Assembly: GCA_002029295.1 (NCBI GenBank) | Contig: MZGW01000010.1 | Span: 1-64,000 of the forward strand | Length of the DNA: 64,000 nucleotides | Direction: 5' to 3' | Source: Alkalithermobacter paradoxus | GTDB lineage: Bacteria; Bacillota; Clostridia; Peptostreptococcales; Peptostreptococcaceae | Notes under the pieces: generated by a model | The model's database searches: none | Told to the model about the DNA's origin: nothing | What the model saw: the letters and a program-made list of their open reading frames with translations, nothing else | Part shown: piece after piece, positions 21,012 to 31,336 of the stretch | Layout: each line of letters begins with the position of its first letter | Position numbering within the stretch: position 1 is the first letter of the stretch | Translations under genes and position numbers: made by a program

Positions 21012-21634
21012 TACGCGTACACCTCCTCCACTTTTTTAACAGCGTCTTTAGTTATTATGAACATATCATGTTTTAATATATCGTATACATTGATTGTATT
21101 TGTTAAAGCAGTTTCTACTCCTGGAATGTTGTTAGCTGATTTTATTACGTTTTCGTCTTTTTCAGCTAAAACAACTAAAGCTTTCTTTTCTACTTTTAAG
21201 TTGTTAAGTATTTTAACGAATTCTTTAGTTTTTGGAGCATCCATGCTTAAAGAATCTAAAACTATGATCTCTCCGCTATTAACCTTAGCAGTTAAAGCAC
21301 TTCTCATAGCAAGTTGTCTTACCTTCTTAGGTAAAGTATATCTGTAATCTCTTGGTTTTGGAGCGAATACTACTCCTCCACCTATCCATTGTGGAGATCT
21401 TATGCTACCATGTCTAGCTCTTCCTGTTCCTTTTTGCTTCCAAGGCTTTCTTCCTCCACCTCTTACTTCTGCTCTAGTTTTAGCAGATTGAGTACCTTGT
21501 CTTTTGTTTGCTAATTGATTTTTTACCACTTCGTATAAAACGTGCTCATTTACTTCTACTCCGAACACATTTTCCGATAACATGATTTCATCAATCGCTT
21601 CACCATTTATGTTGTATACCGCTACTTTTGGCAT
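21011..21634 (-). CDS. rplD: 50S ribosomal protein L4
   Basis: L4 has 207 aa with a long loop [18 protein letters not shown] (about residues 61-78) that lines the exit tunnel constriction, where macrolide resistance arises; it looks wild type. In E. coli L4 represses the S10 operon; in Firmicutes this is not generally so. Confidence 0.98.
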   Translation of the reverse strand: MPKVAVYNINGEAIDEIMLSENVFGVEVNEHVLYEVVKNQLANKRQGTQSAKTRAEVRGGGRKPWKQKGTGRARHGSIRSPQWIGGGVVFAPKPRDYRYTLPKKVRQLAMRSALTAKVNSGEIIVLDSLSMDAPKTKEFVKILNNLKVEKKALVVLAEKDENVIKSANNIPGVETALTNTINVYDILKHDMFIITKDAVKKVEEVYA

Positions 21635-21665
21635 ATTATTTCCTCCTTTCTTACCTCGATATTAA

Positions 21666-22295
21666 CTATCCGTTTTTAACCGTTTCTTTTATAGTTACTA
21701 AAGACTTTTTAGGTCCTGGTATAGCACCTTTTACTAATATAAGGTTCTTTTCAGCATCCACTTTAACTATTTCTAAGTTTTGAATAGTTACTCTTACAGC
21801 TCCCATGTGTCCTGCTAATTTTTTACCTTTGAATACTCTTCCTGGGCTAGTTCCAGCTCCTAAAGAACCTGGTCCTCTGTGGTATCTAGAACCGTGACTC
21901 ATAGGTCCTCTGCTCTTACCATGTCTTTTTATAGGACCTTGGAATCCCTTACCTTTAGAAGTTCCTGTAACATCCACTTTGTCTCCAGCTGAGAATACAT
22001 CAACTGATATTTCTTGTCCTACTGTGTAATCAGTAGCGTTTTCTACTCTGAATTCTCTTAAGAACTTTTTGTAAGCTAAGTCAGCTTTTTCAAATTGTCC
22101 TTTTTCAGGCTTGTTTAAGCTTTTTGGTTTTACTTCTCCAAAACCAACTTGTACAGCGTTGTAACCATCAACTTCTTTAGTTTTGATTTGAGTAACAACC
22201 ATAGGACCTGCTTCTACAACAGTAACCGGTATAACTCTACCTTCTTCATCGAAAATTTGAGTCATTCCTAATTTTTTTCCTAATATTCCTTTCAT
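21666..22295 (-). CDS. rplC: 50S ribosomal protein L3
   Basis: L3 has 209 aa. It begins [19 protein letters not shown] and contains the loop [17 protein letters not shown] that approaches the peptidyl transferase centre. A 95-nt gap with two hairpins separates it from rpsJ. Confidence 0.98.
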   Translation of the reverse strand: MKGILGKKLGMTQIFDEEGRVIPVTVVEAGPMVVTQIKTKEVDGYNAVQVGFGEVKPKSLNKPEKGQFEKADLAYKKFLREFRVENATDYTVGQEISVDVFSAGDKVDVTGTSKGKGFQGPIKRHGKSRGPMSHGSRYHRGPGSLGAGTSPGRVFKGKKLAGHMGAVRVTIQNLEIVKVDAEKNLILVKGAIPGPKKSLVTIKETVKNG

Positions 22296-22324
22296 TCTTT
22301 GACACCTCCTATAATCTTACAGCG

Positions 22325-22378
22325 GATTGCAATATAGCAATCATCCTAAGATAAGGTTTATCTATATCCATATCTTAG
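22325..22378 (-). other. Two hairpins between rpsJ and rplC
   Basis: The rpsJ-rplC gap is unusually long (95 nt) for this operon, where most gaps are 10-35 nt. It holds two inverted repeats: 22325-22342 (GATTGC ... GCAATC) and 22346-22378 (CTAAGATA ... TATCTTAG). Neither is followed by a T-run, so they are not plain terminators. A role in processing, attenuation or L3 translation is possible but unproven. Confidence 0.45.
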
Positions 22379-22390
22379 CTATCTAAATTA

Positions 22391-22702
22391 TTATAATTTG
22401 ATTTCTATATCAACACCAGCAGGTAAGTCAAGTCTCATTAAAGAATCAACTGTTTTTGCTGTTGGACTAGATATATCTATAAGTCTTTTGTGAGTTCTTA
22501 TTTCGAACTGCTCTCTAGAGTCCTTATATTTATGAACTGCTCTTAATATAGTTACCACTTGTTTCTCAGTTGGTAGTGGTATTGGACCTGAAACTTTAGC
22601 TCCAGTCTTTTTAGCTGTTTCAACTATTTTTTCAGCTGATTGATCTAGTATTTTGTGATCATATGATTTTAATCTTATTCTTATTTTTTCATTACTAGCC
22701 AT
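22391..22702 (-). CDS. rpsJ: 30S ribosomal protein S10 (NusE)
   Basis: S10 has 103 aa from the ATG at 22702 ([20 protein letters not shown]). A further ATG at 22720 is part of the ribosome-binding region ATGAAGGAGGG and is rejected. S10 is both a 30S head protein and NusE, which binds NusB/boxA and NusG in transcription-translation coupling. It is first gene of the S10 operon. Confidence 0.97.
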   Translation of the reverse strand: MASNEKIRIRLKSYDHKILDQSAEKIVETAKKTGAKVSGPIPLPTEKQVVTILRAVHKYKDSREQFEIRTHKRLIDISSPTAKTVDSLMRLDLPAGVDIEIKL

Positions 22703-22914
22703 TTTATTTCCCTCCTTCATCGCACGTTATATTGTTTACGTACGACTTGACACCGATAAACTGTTCCGGGTGTGTTGCATTTTGTAAAACAGAAACATTA
22801 ATACACGGTATCACGTCGCCCGATTCTAAGATACGAACATACTCGATAAAAATTACCTGGTATACCAGCAACCTTTTATTTCATCGCACTCTGCAAACAC
22901 ACTATTATAGTTTA
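22703..22914 (-). promoter_or_regulatory. Long structured rpsJ 5' leader and candidate promoter
   Basis: About 200 nt separate rpsJ from the nearest promoter-like sequence (minus strand TTGAAA at 22933-22938, 18-nt spacer, TAAACT at 22909-22914). The leader has inverted repeats, including CTGGTATACCAG (22857-22868) and a CCGTGT ... ACACACCCGG pair, and is more GC-rich than ordinary intergenic DNA here. A ribosomal S10 leader has been reported in Clostridia; assignment to that family is inference. Confidence 0.45.
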
Positions 22915-22977
22915 TATCAAATCTCATCATATTTCAAGCTTTTTTTGTCGCAAATTTCATTGTAATTTTTTTGAAAA

Positions 22978-23003
22978 AAAGAGAAGGAATACTCCTTCTC
23001 TTT
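22978..23003 (-). terminator. Terminator of tuf copy 1
   Basis: The stem AAAGAGAAGGA/TCCTTCTCTTT is followed on the minus strand by a T-run (TTTTTTTC). The same terminator follows the second tuf gene, so the duplication includes it. Confidence 0.88.
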
Positions 23004-23010
23004 CAGTATA

Positions 23011-24204
23011 TTATTCTATTATAGTAGCAACTACTCCTGCTCCTACTGTTCTTCCACCTTCACGGATAGCGAATCTTAATCCTTCTTCGATTGCTATTGG
23101 AGTTATAAGTTCAACTGTTATTGTGATGTTATCTCCAGGCATTATCATTTCTGTTCCTTCTGGTAACTTGATAGCTCCTGTAACGTCTGTTGTTCTGAAG
23201 TAGAATTGTGGTCTGTATCCATCAAAGAATGGAGTATGTCTTCCACCTTCTTCTTTCTTTAATACGTATACTTCTGCTGTAAACTTAGTGTGAGGCTTTA
23301 TTGTTCCTGGCTTTGCAAGTACTTGTCCTCTTTCGATTTCGTCTCTTTGTACTCCTCTTAATAATGCTCCTATGTTATCTCCAGCTTGCGCTTGGTCTAA
23401 TAACTTTCTGAACATTTCTACTCCTGTACAAACTATTTTTCTAGTTTCTTCAGCAAGTCCTACTAATTCAACTTCGTCTTGTACTTTTAATACTCCTCTT
23501 TCTACTCTTCCTGTAGCAACTGTTCCTCTTCCTGTGCTTGAGAATACGTCTTCTACTGGCATTAAGAAAGTTTTGTCTACATCTCTTTCTGGCTCTGGAA
23601 TGTATGCATCTATTTGCTCGAATAATTCTACTATTTTATCTCCCCATGGTCCCATTGGATCATTTAATGCTTGAAGAGCTGATCCTCTTACTATTGGAGT
23701 GTCATCTCCTGGGAACTCATATTGATTTAATAAGTCTCTTACTTCCATTTCAACAAGCTCTAATAATTCTTCATCGTCTACCATATCACATTTGTTTAGG
23801 AATACTACAATGTATGGTACACCAACTTGTCTTGATAATAGTATATGCTCTCTTGTTTGAGGCATTGGACCATCTGCTGCAGAACAAACTAATATTGCTC
23901 CGTCCATTTGTGCTGCTCCTGTTATCATGTTCTTAACGTAGTCAGCATGTCCTGGGCAGTCAACGTGAGCGTAGTGTCTGTTTGGTGTTTCGTACTCAAC
24001 GTGTGCTGTTGATATTGTGATTCCTCTTTCTCTTTCTTCTGGAGCTTTATCTATGTTTGCAAAGTCTACTGCTTCTCCAAGCCCATATCTTGCATGTAAT
24101 GTCTTTGTTATAGCAGCTGTTAATGTAGTTTTTCCGTGGTCAACGTGTCCTATTGTTCCGATGTTAACGTGTGGTTTAGTTCTTTCAAATTTAGCTTTTG
24201 CCAT
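23011..24204 (-). CDS. tuf: Elongation factor Tu, copy 1 (I223S variant)
   Basis: EF-Tu, 397 aa, brings aminoacyl-tRNA to the ribosome as a GTP complex. GTPase motifs are G1 [10 protein letters not shown]3 DCPGH with the catalytic histidine, and G4 NKCD. It lies downstream of fusA, the standard str-operon place. It differs from the copy at 38689 by one base at 23537, changing Ile223 to Ser in [11 protein letters not shown] at the start of domain 2, a highly conserved stretch. The rest of the protein is identical. Whether this is a true variant or a sequence error cannot be told here. Confidence 0.96.
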   Translation of the reverse strand: MAKAKFERTKPHVNIGTIGHVDHGKTTLTAAITKTLHARYGLGEAVDFANIDKAPEERERGITISTAHVEYETPNRHYAHVDCPGHADYVKNMITGAAQMDGAILVCSAADGPMPQTREHILLSRQVGVPYIVVFLNKCDMVDDEELLELVEMEVRDLLNQYEFPGDDTPIVRGSALQALNDPMGPWGDKIVELFEQIDAYIPEPERDVDKTFLMPVEDVFSSTGRGTVATGRVERGVLKVQDEVELVGLAEETRKIVCTGVEMFRKLLDQAQAGDNIGALLRGVQRDEIERGQVLAKPGTIKPHTKFTAEVYVLKKEEGGRHTPFFDGYRPQFYFRTTDVTGAIKLPEGTEMIMPGDNITITVELITPIAIEEGLRFAIREGGRTVGAGVVATIIE

Positions 24205-24252
24205 TTTGAACCCTCCTTAAATTTTATTAATTCTAAGATTTGTTATGTATGA

Positions 24253-24268
24253 TAGGGCTAGCGCCCTA
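24253..24268 (-). other. GC-rich hairpin between fusA and tuf
   Basis: TAGGGC-TAGC-GCCCTA is a perfect small palindrome in the 80-nt fusA-tuf gap. No T-run follows on the minus strand, so it is not a typical terminator; it may mark an RNA processing site or weak attenuator that tunes tuf. Confidence 0.4.
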
Positions 24269-24284
24269 CCATATTTATAATTAA

Positions 24285-26351
24285 TTATTTATTTTCTGTT
24301 ATCTTCTTAGCAACTCCTGCTGGAACTTGCTCGTAGTGATCGAAGATCATTGTGTATGTTGCACGTCCTTGAGACATAGATCTTAATGTAGTAGCATATC
24401 CGAACATTTCAGATAGTGGAACAAATGCTCTTATTACTTGAGCTCCCATTCTAGCTTCCATACCTTCTATTCTACCACGTCTTGAGTTAAGGTCTCCCAT
24501 TACGTCTCCCATGTAGTCTTCTGGAGTAACTACTTCAACTTTGAAGTATGGCTCTAAAAGACAAGCGTCAGCTTTCTTCATAGCATCTTTAAATGCCATA
24601 GAAGCAGCAACTTTGAACGCCATTTCTGAAGAGTCAACCTCATGGTAAGATCCATCGTATAACTCAACTTTAACGTCAACAACTGGATATCCTGCGACAA
24701 TACCAGCTTCCATAGCACCTTGGATACCTGCATCAACTGGTCCAATGTACTCTTTAGGTATAGCTCCTCCAACAACTTTGTTAACAAACTCATATCCTGC
24801 ACCTGGTTCTTGAGGCATAACTCTGATCTTAACGTGACCGTATTGTCCTCTACCTCCAGATTGCTTAGAGTATTTGTGTTCAACGTCAACAGCTTTAGTG
24901 ATAGTTTCTCTGTACGCAACTTGTGGTGCTCCAACATTTGCTTCTACTTTGAACTCTCTTAGTAATCTGTCAACGATTATTTCAAGGTGAAGTTCTCCCA
25001 TACCTGCTATTATTGTTTGTCCAGTTTCTTCATCAGTACGAACTCTGAAAGTTGGATCCTCTTCAGCAAGTCTTTGAAGAGCAATACCCATCTTTTCTTG
25101 AGCTGCCTTAGATTTTGGCTCTATAGCAACAGATATAACTGGCTCTGGGAATTCCATTGACTCAAGAATTATAGGATGAGCTGGATCACATAAAGTATCT
25201 CCAGTTGTAGTATCTTTAAGACCTACAGCAGCAGCTATATCTCCTGCGTAAACCTCTCCTATCTCTTCTCTTGAGTTAGCATGCATTTGTAGTATACGTC
25301 CAATTCTTTCTTTCTTATTCTTAGTAGCATTTAGTACGTAAGATCCAGAATTTAACACTCCTGAATAAACTCTGAAGAAAGCAAGTTTACCAACAAATGG
25401 GTCAGCCATTATTTTGAATGCTAATGCAGAGAATGGCTCTTCATCGCAAGAATGTCTTTCAGCTTCTTCTCCATTTGGAAGTATACCTTTTATAGCTGGT
25501 ATATCTGTTGGAGCTGGCATGTAGTCAACAACTCCATCAAGCATAAGCTGAACTCCTTTATTCTTGTAAGCACTTCCACAGAATACTGGGTTCATTTCAC
25601 AAGCTATAACAGCTTTTCTTATAGCTGCTTTAATTTCTTCTTTAGTTAACTCTTCTCCATCTAGATATCTCATCATTAACTCTTCGTCAGTTTCAGCTGC
25701 AGCTTCAACTAATTTTTCTCTCCACTCCTGAGCTAAATCCATCATATCTTCTGGAATGTCAACTATTTCTATGTTTTGACCTAAGTCATCTCTGTACATT
25801 CTAGCATTCATTTCTATAAGGTCTATTATACCTTCGAATGTTTCTTCTTTTCCTATAGGAAGCTGTACCGGAACAGCATTAGCTCCTAATCTATCTTTCA
25901 TCATTTGAACAACATTATAGAAATCTGCTCCTAATATATCCATTTTGTTTACAAATGCTATTCTAGGAACTCTATATTTGTCAGCTTGTCTCCATACATT
26001 TTCTGATTGAGGTTCAACTCCACCCTTTGCACAGAAAACAGCAACCGCTCCGTCTAGTACACGTAAAGATCTTTCAACTTCTACAGTGAAGTCTACGTGT
26101 CCTGGAGTATCTATAATGTTAATTCTGTTATTATTCCATTGACAAGTTGTAGCAGCAGAAGTTATTGTTATACCTCTTTCCTTCTCTTGCTCCATCCAGT
26201 CCATAGTTGCTCCACCTTCGTGTGTTTCGCCTATTTTGTGGCTAACACCTGTGTAGAACAGAATTCTTTCAGTAGTAGTAGTTTTACCTGCATCTATATG
26301 AGCCATTATACCTATATTTCTTGTTCTCTCTAAAGGAAATTTTCTTGGCAA
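24285..26351 (-). CDS. fusA: Elongation factor G
   Basis: EF-G, 688 aa, catalyses ribosomal translocation and works with RRF in recycling. G1 [14 protein letters not shown]3 DTPGH and G4 NKMD are intact, and the C-terminal domains IV and V carry [16 protein letters not shown] and [14 protein letters not shown]. It follows rpsG by 42 nt. A divergent paralogue lies at 59950. Confidence 0.98.
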   Translation of the reverse strand: MPRKFPLERTRNIGIMAHIDAGKTTTTERILFYTGVSHKIGETHEGGATMDWMEQEKERGITITSAATTCQWNNNRINIIDTPGHVDFTVEVERSLRVLDGAVAVFCAKGGVEPQSENVWRQADKYRVPRIAFVNKMDILGADFYNVVQMMKDRLGANAVPVQLPIGKEETFEGIIDLIEMNARMYRDDLGQNIEIVDIPEDMMDLAQEWREKLVEAAAETDEELMMRYLDGEELTKEEIKAAIRKAVIACEMNPVFCGSAYKNKGVQLMLDGVVDYMPAPTDIPAIKGILPNGEEAERHSCDEEPFSALAFKIMADPFVGKLAFFRVYSGVLNSGSYVLNATKNKKERIGRILQMHANSREEIGEVYAGDIAAAVGLKDTTTGDTLCDPAHPIILESMEFPEPVISVAIEPKSKAAQEKMGIALQRLAEEDPTFRVRTDEETGQTIIAGMGELHLEIIVDRLLREFKVEANVGAPQVAYRETITKAVDVEHKYSKQSGGRGQYGHVKIRVMPQEPGAGYEFVNKVVGGAIPKEYIGPVDAGIQGAMEAGIVAGYPVVDVKVELYDGSYHEVDSSEMAFKVAASMAFKDAMKKADACLLEPYFKVEVVTPEDYMGDVMGDLNSRRGRIEGMEARMGAQVIRAFVPLSEMFGYATTLRSMSQGRATYTMIFDHYEQVPAGVAKKITENK

Positions 26352-26393
26352 TGTACTCTCTCCTTTCTGATGTTAGACATCAGTTTCTCTATC

Positions 26394-26888
<495 letters not shown>

Positions 26889-26896
26889 TTAGATCA

Positions 26897-26956
26897 TCGG
26901 TACTCGACAATTTACATTGCCGTGATGCCTAAATATATATATATTTAAAGCACCGA
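26897..26956 (-). other. Structured rpsL-rpsG intergenic region
   Basis: The 104-nt gap between S12 and S7 genes holds nested inverted repeats: an outer TCGGT/ACCGA pair and an inner GTGATGCCTAAATATA ... TATATTTAAAGCAC stem. In E. coli S7 binds the rpsL-rpsG intergenic RNA to regulate the str operon. A comparable role here is inference. Confidence 0.4.
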
Positions 26957-26968
26957 ACCATTAATTAA

Positions 26969-27391
26969 TTATTTTTTAGCAGCCTTAGGTCTCTTAGCAC
27001 CATATTTAGATCTTGCTTGCATTCTCTTATCTACTCCTGCAGTATCTAAAGAACCTCTTACTATGTGGTATCTTACCCCTGGAAGGTCTTTAACTCTTCC
27101 TCCTCTTATAAGAACAACACTGTGCTCTTGTAAGTTGTGTCCTTCTCCAGGAATGTATGCAGTAACTTCTATACCATTAGTAAGTCTAACTCTGGCAACT
27201 TTTCTTAAAGCTGAGTTAGGTTTTTTAGGAGTTACAGTCTTAACAGAAGTACATACACCTCTTTTTTGTGGCGAACTCATATCTATACTTCTCTTGTTTA
27301 ATGAGTTGAAACCTTTTTGTAATGCTGGAGCAGTAGATTTAGATTCAACCGCTTGTCTTCCTTTACGAACTAATTGATTAATTGTTGGCAC
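26969..27391 (-). CDS. rpsL: 30S ribosomal protein S12
   Basis: S12 has 140 aa from a GTG at 27391 ([13 protein letters not shown]). An upstream GTG at 27400 belongs to the GGAGGTG ribosome-binding site. The decoding loop [11 protein letters not shown] has both lysines linked to streptomycin sensitivity, so no common resistance change is seen. First ribosomal gene of the str operon after the L7Ae gene. Confidence 0.97.
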   Translation of the reverse strand: MPTINQLVRKGRQAVESKSTAPALQKGFNSLNKRSIDMSSPQKRGVCTSVKTVTPKKPNSALRKVARVRLTNGIEVTAYIPGEGHNLQEHSVVLIRGGRVKDLPGVRYHIVRGSLDTAGVDKRMQARSKYGAKRPKAAKK

Positions 27392-27421
27392 TACGTGCAC
27401 CTCCTTCCAAAATTTTGGCTT

Positions 27422-27670
27422 TTATTTTTTTAATATTCCAGCTATAGCAGTTCCCACATCTATAGAGCAGGCTTTGCCAAGCTTTTTAACTGAGTCAACA
27501 TAAATTATATTTATGTTTTTTTGTTTTGACATTTCCTCTACATTTCTTACAATATGTTTTTCTGCGTCTTGTGCTATGAATACTGTTTCAACTTTGTCTT
27601 CTTTTAAGGCTCTTGTTGTTTGTTTGGTGCCTACTACTTTTTTAGAAGTTTTTAATTCTTCTAGATTCAT
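27422..27670 (-). CDS. L7Ae-family K-turn RNA-binding protein (YbxF-like)
   Basis: This protein has 82 aa with the compact L7Ae/L30e fold signature (VGTKQTTRALKEDKVETVFI, AQDAEKHIVRNV). Homologues in Bacillus (YbxF/YlxQ) bind kink-turn RNAs; YbxF is growth-associated and binds the ribosome. It lies between rpoC and rpsL as in Bacillus and has its own promoter, so it starts the str transcription unit. Confidence 0.9.
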   Translation of the reverse strand: MNLEELKTSKKVVGTKQTTRALKEDKVETVFIAQDAEKHIVRNVEEMSKQKNINIIYVDSVKKLGKACSIDVGTAIAGILKK

Positions 27671-27695
27671 AAAGTTTCCTCCTTATTAAACACAA

Positions 27696-27733
27696 GGGGG
27701 AAAATCCCCCGAATGTTCAAAAGTCAACTTTTG
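27696..27733 (-). other. Two perfect hairpins in the L7Ae 5' leader
   Basis: Downstream of the promoter the leader has CAAAAGT-CA-ACTTTTG (27718-27733) and GGGGG-AAAAT-CCCCC (27696-27710), the second only 26 nt before the start codon. No T-run follows either, so simple termination of rpoBC is unlikely. They may shield or expose the ribosome-binding site. Confidence 0.4.
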
Positions 27734-27753
27734 TTAAAATTACACACTTTTAT

Positions 27754-27782
27754 ATTTTATACTATACACTATTAAGTGTCAA
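27754..27782 (-). promoter_or_regulatory. Promoter of the L7Ae-rpsL-rpsG-fusA-tuf operon
   Basis: On the minus strand there is TTGACA (27777-27782), a 17-nt spacer and TAAAAT (27754-27759), 30 nt after the rpoC stop codon. It gives the str operon a start separate from rpoBC. Confidence 0.72.
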
Positions 27783-27812
27783 TAGATGTTTGTTAAAGCT
27801 TATTTTGTAAGT

Positions 27813-30800
27813 TTATTCCGCTTTTTCCACTGCTATATTTTTATATCTCTTCATTCCTGTACCTGCTGGAATTAATTTTCCGATGATTACATTCTCTTTT
27901 AGTCCTATAAGTTCATCTTCTTTTCCTTTTATAGCAGCTTCAGTTAATACTCTTGTTGTTTCTTGGAACGATGCAGCAGATAAGAATGATTCTGTAGCAA
28001 GCGATGCTTTTGTTATACCTAGAAGAACCCTCTTAGCCACAGCAGGATTTCCACCGTTTTCTATGGCTTTTTCATTCTCTCTATTAAATTCTAGTATGTC
28101 TACAAGACTTCCAGATAATAAAGGAGTGTCACCCGATTCTTCTATTTTAACTTTTGCAAGCATCTGTCTAACTATTACTTCTACGTGTTTATCATTTATG
28201 TCAACACCCTGCATTCTATAAACCCTTTGTACTTCCTTAACTATATAATCCTGAACTCCTAGTACACCTTTAACACCTAGTATGTCATGTGGATTTATAG
28301 ATCCTTCCGTAAGTGGATCTCCTGCTTCTATATACATTCCATTCTTAACTTTTAGTCTTGATCCATACGGTATTGCATAAGTCATAGTTTCTCCATTTTC
28401 AGGAATTACGTTAACTTCTTTCTTTCTTCCTGTTTCGTCAACTTCAACTCTTCCTGATATTTCTGATATTACAGCTAATCCTTTTGGCTTTCTAGCCTCA
28501 AATAGCTCCTCTACCCTCGGAAGACCTTGAGTTATATCTCCTCCTGCAACTCCTCCTGTATGGAATGTACGCATCGTAAGCTGAGTTCCCGGCTCACCTA
28601 TAGATTGAGCTGCTATTATCCCTACAGCTTCTCCTATGTTAACTTCTTTACCTGTAGCTAGGTTTCTTCCATAACACTTAGAGCATACTCCATGAGAAGT
28701 TTTACAGTTAAGAACTGTTCTTATCTTAACTTTTTCAAGTCCAGATGCAATAATTCTTTCAGCATCATCTTCAGTAATCATTGTATCTGCAGGAGCTAAA
28801 ACTTCTCCAGTTTGTGGATGAATTATATCTTCAAGTGTATATCTTCCTACTATTCTTTCGTATAGTTCCTCTATAACTTCATTTCCATCTTTAAATGCTG
28901 CAACTGTTAATGCTTCATTTGTTCCACAATCAACTTCTCTAACTATAACATCTTGACTGACATCAACAAGTCTTCTTGTAAGGTATCCTGAGTCAGCTGT
29001 ACGAAGAGCAGTATCGGCTAGACCTTTTCTAGCACCGTGTGATGATATGAAGTATTCAAGTACTGAAAGTCCTTCACGGAAGTTAGACTTAACTGGTATT
29101 TCAACTGTTTTACCAGCTGCATTGGCCATAAGACCACGCATTCCACCAAGCTGTCTTATCTGGTTTTTACTACCTCTCGCTCCTGAATGAGCCATTATGA
29201 ATACATTGTTTAATCTTCCAAGACCTTTCATTAAGGCATCAGTTACATTTTCTGTTGTCTCTGTCCATATTTGAATAACTTTTTCATATCTTTCATCGTC
29301 AGATATTAATCCTCTTCTAAATGCTCTTTCATACTTTTCTACTTGTTCTTCTGCTTTAGATATTAACTCATACTTTTCTTTTGGTATATCCATATCTGCA
29401 ACAGCTATTGTTATAGCTCCTTTTGTAGAGAACTTAAATCCTAATTCTTTTATATTATCTAGCATTATAGCTGTGATTGTATTTCCATGTCTTCTAAAGC
29501 ACTTGTCTATTATTTTACCTAATTGCTTTTTATCAACTAAGAAGTCTACTTCAAGTGCATACTTATCTTTATTTCTATCAACATAACCTAAATCTTGCGG
29601 TATATTCTCATTGAATATAAATCTTCCAACTGTACTTTCAACTAACTGTCCTTTATCTTCAGGGCTAAGTTTCTTTCTAACTTTTACTTTAGCATGAAGG
29701 CCTACAACTCCGTTTTGATATGCAAGTAGCATCTCGCTGTAATCTTTGAATATAGATCCTTCTCCCTTTTCTCCAGGTATATCTATAGTTAAGTAATAAC
29801 TTCCTAATATCATATCCTGAGTAGGTGTAGTTATAGGTGCACCGTCTTTAGGAGCAAGTATGTTATTTGTAGATAACATTAGGAATCTAGCTTCAGCCTG
29901 AGCTTCTACTGATAAAGGTACATGGACTGCCATTTGGTCTCCATCGAAGTCAGCATTATACGCTGTACATACAAGAGGGTGAAGTTTTATTGCTTTACCT
30001 TCTACTAAAACTGGCTCAAACGCCTGTATACCTAATCTATGCAGAGTAGGGGCACGGTTTAGTAATACTGGGTGTCCTTTTATAACTTCCTCTAAAACTC
30101 CCCAAACTTCTGGTTTTACCTTTTCAACCATTTTCTTAGCATTCTTTATATTGTGAGCAAATCCTCTTTCTACTAATTGATTCATAACAAATGGTTTGAA
30201 AAGCTCTAGTGCCATTTTCTTAGGTAGACCACATTGATAGAATTTAAGTTCTGGTCCAACTACTATAACCGAACGTCCTGAGTAGTCTACACGCTTACCA
30301 AGTAAGTTTTGACGGAAACGTCCTTGTTTTCCTTTTAGCATGTCGGATAATGATTTTAAAGGTCTGTTTCCAGGACCCGTAACAGGTCTTCCTCTTCTTC
30401 CATTATCTATAAGTGCATCAACAGCTTCCTGAAGCATTCTTTTTTCATTTCTAACTATTATATCTGGTGCTCCAAGTTCTAAAAGTTTCTTTAATCTGTT
30501 ATTTCTATTTATTACTCTTCTATATAAATCATTAAGGTCTGATGTAGCAAATCTTCCTCCATCTAGTTGCACCATTGGACGAAGATCTGGAGGAATTACT
30601 GGTATAACATCTAGTATCATCCATTCAGCTTTATTGTTTGATTGTCTAAATGCTTCTACTACCTCTAATCTTCTTATAGTTCTTATTCTTTTTTGTCCAG
30701 TGCTATCTTTAAGCTTGCTTTTTAACTCTTTTGATAGTTCTTCAAGATCAAGGTTTGAAAGTATTTCCTTTATAGCTTCAGCACCCATTCCTGCTTTGAA

Positions 30801-31295
30801 TGTATTGCCATACTTTTCAATTGAATCTCTATATTCTTTTTCAGTTAAGAGTTGTTTTTCACTTAATCCTGTATCTCCTGGATCTATTACTATATAAGAT
30901 GCAAAGTAAAGTACTTTTTCTAAAGATCTTGGAGACATATCTAGTATAAGTCCCATTCTACTTGGTATTCCTTTGAAGTACCAAATGTGAGATACTGGCG
31001 CAGCAAGTTCTATATGCGCCATTCTCTCTCTTCTAACTTTTGATTTTGTAACTTCAACTCCACATCTATCGCAAACTACACCTTTGTATCTAACTCTTCT
31101 ATATTTACCACAATTACACTCCCAATCTTTTGTTGGGCCGAATATTCTCTCACAGAATAGTCCATCTTTTTCTGGTTTTAAAGTACGGTAGTTTATAGTC
31201 TCAGGTTTTTTAACTTCACCTTTAGACCATTGTCTGATTTTTTCTGGAGATGCTAATCCAATTTTTATAGATTCAAAATTGTTTAGTTCAAACAA
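27813..31295 (-). CDS. rpoC: RNA polymerase beta' subunit
   Basis: This is the 1160-aa catalytic subunit. The N-terminal zinc site is [20 protein letters not shown], the active-site magnesium triad is NADFDGDQM, and the second zinc cluster is [14 protein letters not shown]. The bridge and trigger region is seen in [20 protein letters not shown]. It follows rpoB by 41 nt. Firmicute-length, with no large insertions. Confidence 0.98.
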   Translation of the reverse strand: MFELNNFESIKIGLASPEKIRQWSKGEVKKPETINYRTLKPEKDGLFCERIFGPTKDWECNCGKYRRVRYKGVVCDRCGVEVTKSKVRRERMAHIELAAPVSHIWYFKGIPSRMGLILDMSPRSLEKVLYFASYIVIDPGDTGLSEKQLLTEKEYRDSIEKYGNTFKAGMGAEAIKEILSNLDLEELSKELKSKLKDSTGQKRIRTIRRLEVVEAFRQSNNKAEWMILDVIPVIPPDLRPMVQLDGGRFATSDLNDLYRRVINRNNRLKKLLELGAPDIIVRNEKRMLQEAVDALIDNGRRGRPVTGPGNRPLKSLSDMLKGKQGRFRQNLLGKRVDYSGRSVIVVGPELKFYQCGLPKKMALELFKPFVMNQLVERGFAHNIKNAKKMVEKVKPEVWGVLEEVIKGHPVLLNRAPTLHRLGIQAFEPVLVEGKAIKLHPLVCTAYNADFDGDQMAVHVPLSVEAQAEARFLMLSTNNILAPKDGAPITTPTQDMILGSYYLTIDIPGEKGEGSIFKDYSEMLLAYQNGVVGLHAKVKVRKKLSPEDKGQLVESTVGRFIFNENIPQDLGYVDRNKDKYALEVDFLVDKKQLGKIIDKCFRRHGNTITAIMLDNIKELGFKFSTKGAITIAVADMDIPKEKYELISKAEEQVEKYERAFRRGLISDDERYEKVIQIWTETTENVTDALMKGLGRLNNVFIMAHSGARGSKNQIRQLGGMRGLMANAAGKTVEIPVKSNFREGLSVLEYFISSHGARKGLADTALRTADSGYLTRRLVDVSQDVIVREVDCGTNEALTVAAFKDGNEVIEELYERIVGRYTLEDIIHPQTGEVLAPADTMITEDDAERIIASGLEKVKIRTVLNCKTSHGVCSKCYGRNLATGKEVNIGEAVGIIAAQSIGEPGTQLTMRTFHTGGVAGGDITQGLPRVEELFEARKPKGLAVISEISGRVEVDETGRKKEVNVIPENGETMTYAIPYGSRLKVKNGMYIEAGDPLTEGSINPHDILGVKGVLGVQDYIVKEVQRVYRMQGVDINDKHVEVIVRQMLAKVKIEESGDTPLLSGSLVDILEFNRENEKAIENGGNPAVAKRVLLGITKASLATESFLSAASFQETTRVLTEAAIKGKEDELIGLKENVIIGKLIPAGTGMKRYKNIAVEKAE

Positions 31296-31336
31296 GGAGT
31301 CTCTCTCCCTTCTTATATGAATTTATTAAAGTTGTA

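Noticed and set aside
23538..23936. Leucine-rich plus-strand frames inside both tuf genes
   Set aside because: Frames opposite a highly conserved, codon-biased gene. They recur identically in both copies only because the genes are copies.
24578..24937. Minus-strand frame of 119 codons within fusA
   Set aside because: Alternate frame of EF-G coding sequence, no start context.
26936..26945. AT dinucleotide run between rpsL and rpsG as a microsatellite
   Set aside because: Only a few repeat units and part of a longer inverted repeat.
27696..27710. GGGGG/CCCCC hairpin as the rpoBC terminator
   Set aside because: No T-run follows on the minus strand, and it lies downstream of the str promoter.
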